The notes below the pieces were generated by a model. The model was not told the origin of the DNA. It did not search any database and saw only the letters and a program-made list of their open reading frames with translations. Positions 38,717 to 41,398 of a DNA stretch of 41,398 nt are shown here, in pieces. Origin of the DNA: Chitinivibrionales bacterium (lineage in GTDB: Bacteria > Fibrobacterota > Chitinivibrionia > Chitinivibrionales > JANQEN01); NCBI GenBank assembly GCA_028278335.1, contig JANQEN010000223.1, forward strand, positions 1 through 41,398, written 5' to 3'. The position numbers were made by a program, and so were the translations under genes. Each line of letters starts with the position of its first letter. The first letter of the stretch is position 1.

Positions 38717-39087
38717 TGGCTAACCAAACACCAGAAGAAATAAACAAAGAAAAACTTTATGATGCTGCTATGGGGCTATATGGCATTGATGCACAATTTG
38801 TCATGGCTATTGAGGAATGCTCAGAGCTTATACAGGCTATTATTAAGTATATGAGATATCCACAAATAGATAAGGTGTTGAACGTAAAAGAGGAGATTTG
38901 TGACGTTGAAATAATGCTTGAACAGATTAGGCGGTATTTTGACAAGAGAGAGTCAAAGCAGCAGATTGGCAGTATTGATAAAATGAAAAAAATTAAGTTA
39001 GCTAGATTGCATGAAATGCTAGTTAATGATGGTGTAAATTTTGAAAACTCTATAGAGGGAGACAAAAATGTTAAAAATAATAACTGA
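38716..39087 (+). CDS. MazG-like nucleotide pyrophosphohydrolase domain protein
   Basis: 123 residues from ATG 38716 (GGAGAAAG upstream); an upstream in-frame ATG lies inside the previous gene. AIEECSELIQAIIKYMR (E33, E34, E37) and KEEICDVEIMLEQI (E60, D63) form the ExxE...ExxD metal-binding pattern of MazG. Phage MazG proteins hydrolyse nucleotides and may adjust pools or alarmones. Confidence 0.75.
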   Translation: MANQTPEEINKEKLYDAAMGLYGIDAQFVMAIEECSELIQAIIKYMRYPQIDKVLNVKEEICDVEIMLEQIRRYFDKRESKQQIGSIDKMKKIKLARLHEMLVNDGVNFENSIEGDKNVKNNN

Positions 39088-39601
39088 GAAAAGGTATAAG
39101 GAGCTTTTGAAGGCAGAAGAAATGCTTGGTGGGTGGAGGCCATCTGAGAGTAGTATTATCTCAAGTGTTAGTACTTCTATTTTTGGTGGTAAACATGCAC
39201 ATGATATGTTTACTGCAAGTGGTGAAGCTGCTTTTTTGAATGGCAAGATAGAGGACTTAGAAAAAGAATTAAGGCAAGAAAAGGACTTTAAATGGGATGC
39301 GCAAAAACAACTAAAGATCCTGCAAGAAAAAGAGGAGAAGCGTGTTAGTGGTCTGAAGAGAGCTGAACGTGAGCTTGAGGTAGCTAACTTAAAAGCTGAA
39401 TTAGATGAAAAGGCTCCGCTTGGCATGTCTTTTGACTGTTTGGGGGATCTACATATTGTAGTTGAGCATAATTTGGCTAGCTCATATGTACTTACTCAGT
39501 ATACATCAAGTAGCGGTGATTTGGTTATTCATAAATGGGCTGTAGACACTTTGTTTGGATTCTTCTGTCATCATAATATTTCAGGTGAAGATTGTGAGTA
39601 A
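39068..39601 (+). CDS. Coiled-coil early protein
   Basis: 177 residues. Central coiled coil (NGKIEDLEKELRQEKDFKWD onward) and a C-terminal beta-rich domain (LHIVVEHNLASSYVLTQYTS). Overlaps the MazG-like gene by 20 bases and the next gene by eight. Function unknown. Confidence 0.6.
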   Translation: MLKIITEKRYKELLKAEEMLGGWRPSESSIISSVSTSIFGGKHAHDMFTASGEAAFLNGKIEDLEKELRQEKDFKWDAQKQLKILQEKEEKRVSGLKRAERELEVANLKAELDEKAPLGMSFDCLGDLHIVVEHNLASSYVLTQYTSSSGDLVIHKWAVDTLFGFFCHHNISGEDCE

Positions 39602-39782
39602 GGTTGATCTTTTCATTGGGTTGGCTATGGGATTTATCATTATTTTTTGCACATGGCTTTTAACTTACCATTTTGTTCGTCAATCCATATATCAGGAGGC
39701 TGTCGATAGGGCATATGGTGAATGGGTTGTACACAGATGTAATGTTGAATTTAGATGGCTGAATCATGATAAAGATAGTTGA
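39594..39782 (+). CDS. Small membrane protein, copy B
   Basis: 62 residues from GTG 39594, overlapping the preceding stop. Membrane helix (LFIGLAMGFIIIFCTWLLTY), then YQEAVDRAYGEWVV and VEFRWLNHD, the same layout as the protein at 36756. Overlaps the next gene by 17 bases. Confidence 0.55.
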   Translation: MSKVDLFIGLAMGFIIIFCTWLLTYHFVRQSIYQEAVDRAYGEWVVHRCNVEFRWLNHDKDS

Positions 39783-39954
39783 AACCAAGGGAAAATGGGG
39801 CTCTGATATTGCAGAGCTCCATATCCATGGTCAATTTGTGTTCAAGGCCACTAGAGTGGATGAAACGTGGATTGCTATGTATAAGGGTATATCTGCTATT
39901 GGTGATACGGCTAAGTTGGCTTTGTGTAGGTTGTTTTATTTATTGTTGAAATAG
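39766..39954 (+). CDS. Small unknown early protein, last of the block
   Basis: 62 residues, MIKIVETKGKWGSDIAELHI..., with a hydrophobic C-terminus. No domain recognised. Confidence 0.5.
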   Translation: MIKIVETKGKWGSDIAELHIHGQFVFKATRVDETWIAMYKGISAIGDTAKLALCRLFYLLLK

Positions 39955-39982
39955 AAATTTAGTTAAATCAACTATTTTGTTG

Positions 39983-40009
39983 TTGCAATAACTACCCCAA
40001 TTGTATAAT
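39983..40009 (+). promoter_or_regulatory. Candidate late promoter (TTGCAA, TATAAT)
   Basis: A perfect -10 box TATAAT (40004-40009) preceded by TTG, with TTGCAA (39983-39988) at 15-base spacing. It lies after the early genes and before the first structural genes, so it may start the late transcript. Confidence 0.55.
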
Positions 40010-40010
40010 C

Positions 40011-40069
40011 AAATAACACTATTCTAGTGTATGTTATTTCCCCTAAGCGCAATGTCTAGGGGAATTTTA
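40011..40069 (+). terminator. Two-hairpin leader ending in an intrinsic terminator
   Basis: First hairpin: ACACTA-TTC-TAGTGT extended by AATAA/TTATT (about 40011-40038). Second: TTCCCCTA / TAGGGGAA (40038-40045 with 40057-40064), eight perfect pairs, then TTTTAT. Following a promoter directly, this is either the end of the early transcript plus a short RNA, or an attenuator needing antitermination for late genes. Confidence 0.7.
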
Positions 40070-40084
40070 TGTATTGGGGGATAC

Positions 40085-40207
40085 ATGGACGTTATATCTG
40101 CTGATGTGTCTGTTAGTAAATTGGTTTATGCTGATGCTAAGATTGAAACAGTGGTAGAAGCTGACGTCCAAATAGTCACAATAAAAAATATAGATATTGA
40201 AGGATAA
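40085..40207 (+). CDS. Small protein heading the late operon
   Basis: 40 residues from ATG 40085 (GGGGGA upstream): MDVISADVSVSKLVYADAKI, then ETVVEADVQIVTIKNIDIEG. Alternating valine strands suggest a small beta structure. Function unknown. Confidence 0.5.
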   Translation: MDVISADVSVSKLVYADAKIETVVEADVQIVTIKNIDIEG

Positions 40208-40209
40208 GT

Positions 40210-40533
40210 ATGGCCAACACTACACAAGAAGTGCGCAAGGCTGATATCGGGACAGTATTTAGGTTTACCGTAAAGGACGGGGATGATTCGGTAGATATTT
40301 CAAGCGCAACAACTCAAGAGGTTTGTTTTCGCAAGCCTGACAATACAGTAATAACCAAAACAACTTCATTTACAAATAGCGGTACAGATGGCAAGCTTCA
40401 GTATACCACTGTATCTGGTGACATTGATCAAGATGGGCCATGGTCAGCACAGGTACATTTAGTGCTTACCAGTGGTACGTTTAGGTCAACGTGGTATAAC
40501 TTTAATGTTGGTGCAAATATCTGTACCACATAG
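40210..40533 (+). CDS. Small virion protein (BppU-N / Ig-like)
   Basis: 107 residues. KADIGTVFRFTVKDGDDSVD, SSATTQEVCFRKPDNTVITK, GKLQYTTVSGDIDQDGPWSA and FRSTWYNFNV match the beta-sandwich seen in baseplate upper protein N-termini and similar small virion proteins. Likely structural. Confidence 0.65.
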   Translation: MANTTQEVRKADIGTVFRFTVKDGDDSVDISSATTQEVCFRKPDNTVITKTTSFTNSGTDGKLQYTTVSGDIDQDGPWSAQVHLVLTSGTFRSTWYNFNVGANICTT

Positions 40534-40556
40534 ATATATAGAGAAGGAAAATAAAT

Positions 40557-40928
40557 ATGGGAACAAAAGCCCAAGGGGATGGAACGCTAACGCAAGACGG
40601 TAACAACATACCTATTCAAGTGTCTAGTAGGTTTGCTAATAGGGACAATTCTGGTACACCTATTGAGTCTCCTACTACTGTTACTAGTGCAGCAACTGTA
40701 ACGCTTACACCACCTACTAATGCTATTGGTGTATGGATTACTGCAAGTGATCAGCCGTTGCTTGTTGGTGATAACACTGACTTAGACAATAGCGCACCTG
40801 ATGCTGGTGAAGGTTGTGACATTGTGTTATCTGGTGATAAGGTGTTCATTGGTACTACCAATATGAATGCTGTATATATGAAGGCTGCTTCTGCTGATGT
40901 GCTTGTTTATTTCAGATGGGAGTTTTAA
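40557..40928 (+). CDS. Probable structural protein
   Basis: 123 residues from ATG 40557 (GAAGGAAA upstream). Beta-rich (TVTLTPPTNAIGVWITASDQ, GDKVFIGTTNMNAVYMKAAS). Common as a small head or tail-associated protein in phages; exact role unknown. Confidence 0.6.
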   Translation: MGTKAQGDGTLTQDGNNIPIQVSSRFANRDNSGTPIESPTTVTSAATVTLTPPTNAIGVWITASDQPLLVGDNTDLDNSAPDAGEGCDIVLSGDKVFIGTTNMNAVYMKAASADVLVYFRWEF

Positions 40929-40929
40929 T

Positions 40930-41322
40930 TTGCCATCACGTGCCCCGAGGCATTGTGGTGGTAATCCTCCTTATGATAGGTCTGTGAGTGATAAGCCTTA
41001 TGATTACAATAGGAATAGGAATGATCCAGTCAGGAAGTTTAGAAACTCTATACGTTGGATCAAATGTCGTAAGTTATTTGCCAAGCATAATCCTCTGTGT
41101 TGTGATCCATTTGACTATCATAAAAGCAATGGGAAGTTTGTACCAATGACTGATGTACATCATATCGTACCGTTGAAGGAGAACATAAAGCTTGGCTTGG
41201 TGTGGTCAAACCTTGCTCCGCTGTGTAAAGAGTGTCATCATAAGATTGAATCTATGGAAAGAAAAGGCTATAAAACCAGCCATTTCTTTTTGAAAAAGGG
41301 GAGGGGGGGATCAAATGTCTAG
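40930..41322 (+). CDS. HNH endonuclease adjacent to terminase
   Basis: 130 residues from TTG 40930 (GGGAG upstream); a longer in-frame ATG at 40897 lies inside the previous gene. HNH core VHHIVPLKEN, WSNLAPLCKECHHKIE, with zinc cysteines C-C in NPLCCDPF and CKEC. HNH proteins next to terminase genes are packaging partners that promote cos cutting in HK97-like phages. In a circular map this gene is directly upstream of terS. Confidence 0.85.
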   Translation: MPSRAPRHCGGNPPYDRSVSDKPYDYNRNRNDPVRKFRNSIRWIKCRKLFAKHNPLCCDPFDYHKSNGKFVPMTDVHHIVPLKENIKLGLVWSNLAPLCKECHHKIESMERKGYKTSHFFLKKGRGGSNV

Positions 41323-41331
41323 AGACCTATG

Positions 41332-41398
41332 TTTCTACGCCGGGTGGCCACGATCACCCTCGATCGCCCGGATCGGCACAACGCCATCACGGCGAAGA
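41332..41398 (+). pseudogene. Non-phage fragment: start of a crotonase (enoyl-CoA hydratase-like) gene
   Basis: The frame TTT CTA CGC CGG GTG... reads RRVATITLDRPDRHNAITAK to the window end, the hallmark N-terminal strand of enoyl-CoA hydratase/isomerase proteins. Sixteen of the eighteen codons from GTG 41344 end in G or C, unlike the AT-rich phage genes. This is a truncated piece of a GC-rich bacterial gene joined to the phage sequence near 41330-41340, most likely an assembly or library chimera. Confidence 0.7.

Overview
The window is an essentially complete genome of a tailed, siphovirus-like double-stranded DNA phage, cut close to its terminase gene. Evidence: one strand carries a classical head and tail morphogenesis series (P27-type small terminase, large terminase, HK97-type portal, S49 prohead protease, HK97-fold major capsid protein, connector, head closure, tail terminator, HK97 gp10-like protein, tail tube, G/GT chaperones with a -1 frameshift, short tape measure). 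The sequence is AT-rich, packed with overlapping genes, and uses strong GGAGG-type ribosome binding sites with ATG, GTG and TTG starts. The host cannot be named from the sequence. No integrase, phage repressor, DNA polymerase or recognisable endolysin was seen.

Layout: 1-21,909 is the late operon (packaging, head, tail, receptor-binding proteins, membrane proteins probably linked to lysis). A strong terminator ends it at about 21,975. From 22,094 to 28,532 lies the replication and recombination block (Sak4-like ATPase, SSB-like DUF669 protein, Gp157-like protein, DUF3987-like helicase/ATPase), interrupted by an HNH-AP2 homing endonuclease. From 28,542 to 31,386 come small genes and two HicB/HicA-like pairs on either side of an IS1595-family transposase. 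From 31,404 to 34,368 there is a run of membrane-anchored or exported proteins of unknown function. The only reverse-strand gene (34,384-34,566) and a non-coding control region of about 1.2 kb (34,567-35,817: repeats, AT-rich tract, GC-rich structured block, two promoters) separate these from a block of small early genes (35,818-39,954), which includes a MazG-like protein. A promoter plus a hairpin leader (39,983-40,069) then starts a late transcript with three small genes (two probably structural) and an HNH endonuclease. In a circular or cos-joined genome this runs straight into the terminase genes at position 1.

Most notable: a class 3 mini-intein that splits the Walker A motif of the large terminase; two tandem RNA hairpin pairs whose stems covary; two long-stem pseudoknot-like RNA elements; a tail terminator fused to a lectin-like domain; a CheY-like receiver protein in the late operon; twin HicBA-like modules with related inverted repeats; and the last ~65 bases, which look like the start of a GC-rich bacterial enoyl-CoA hydratase gene and are probably a chimeric junction.
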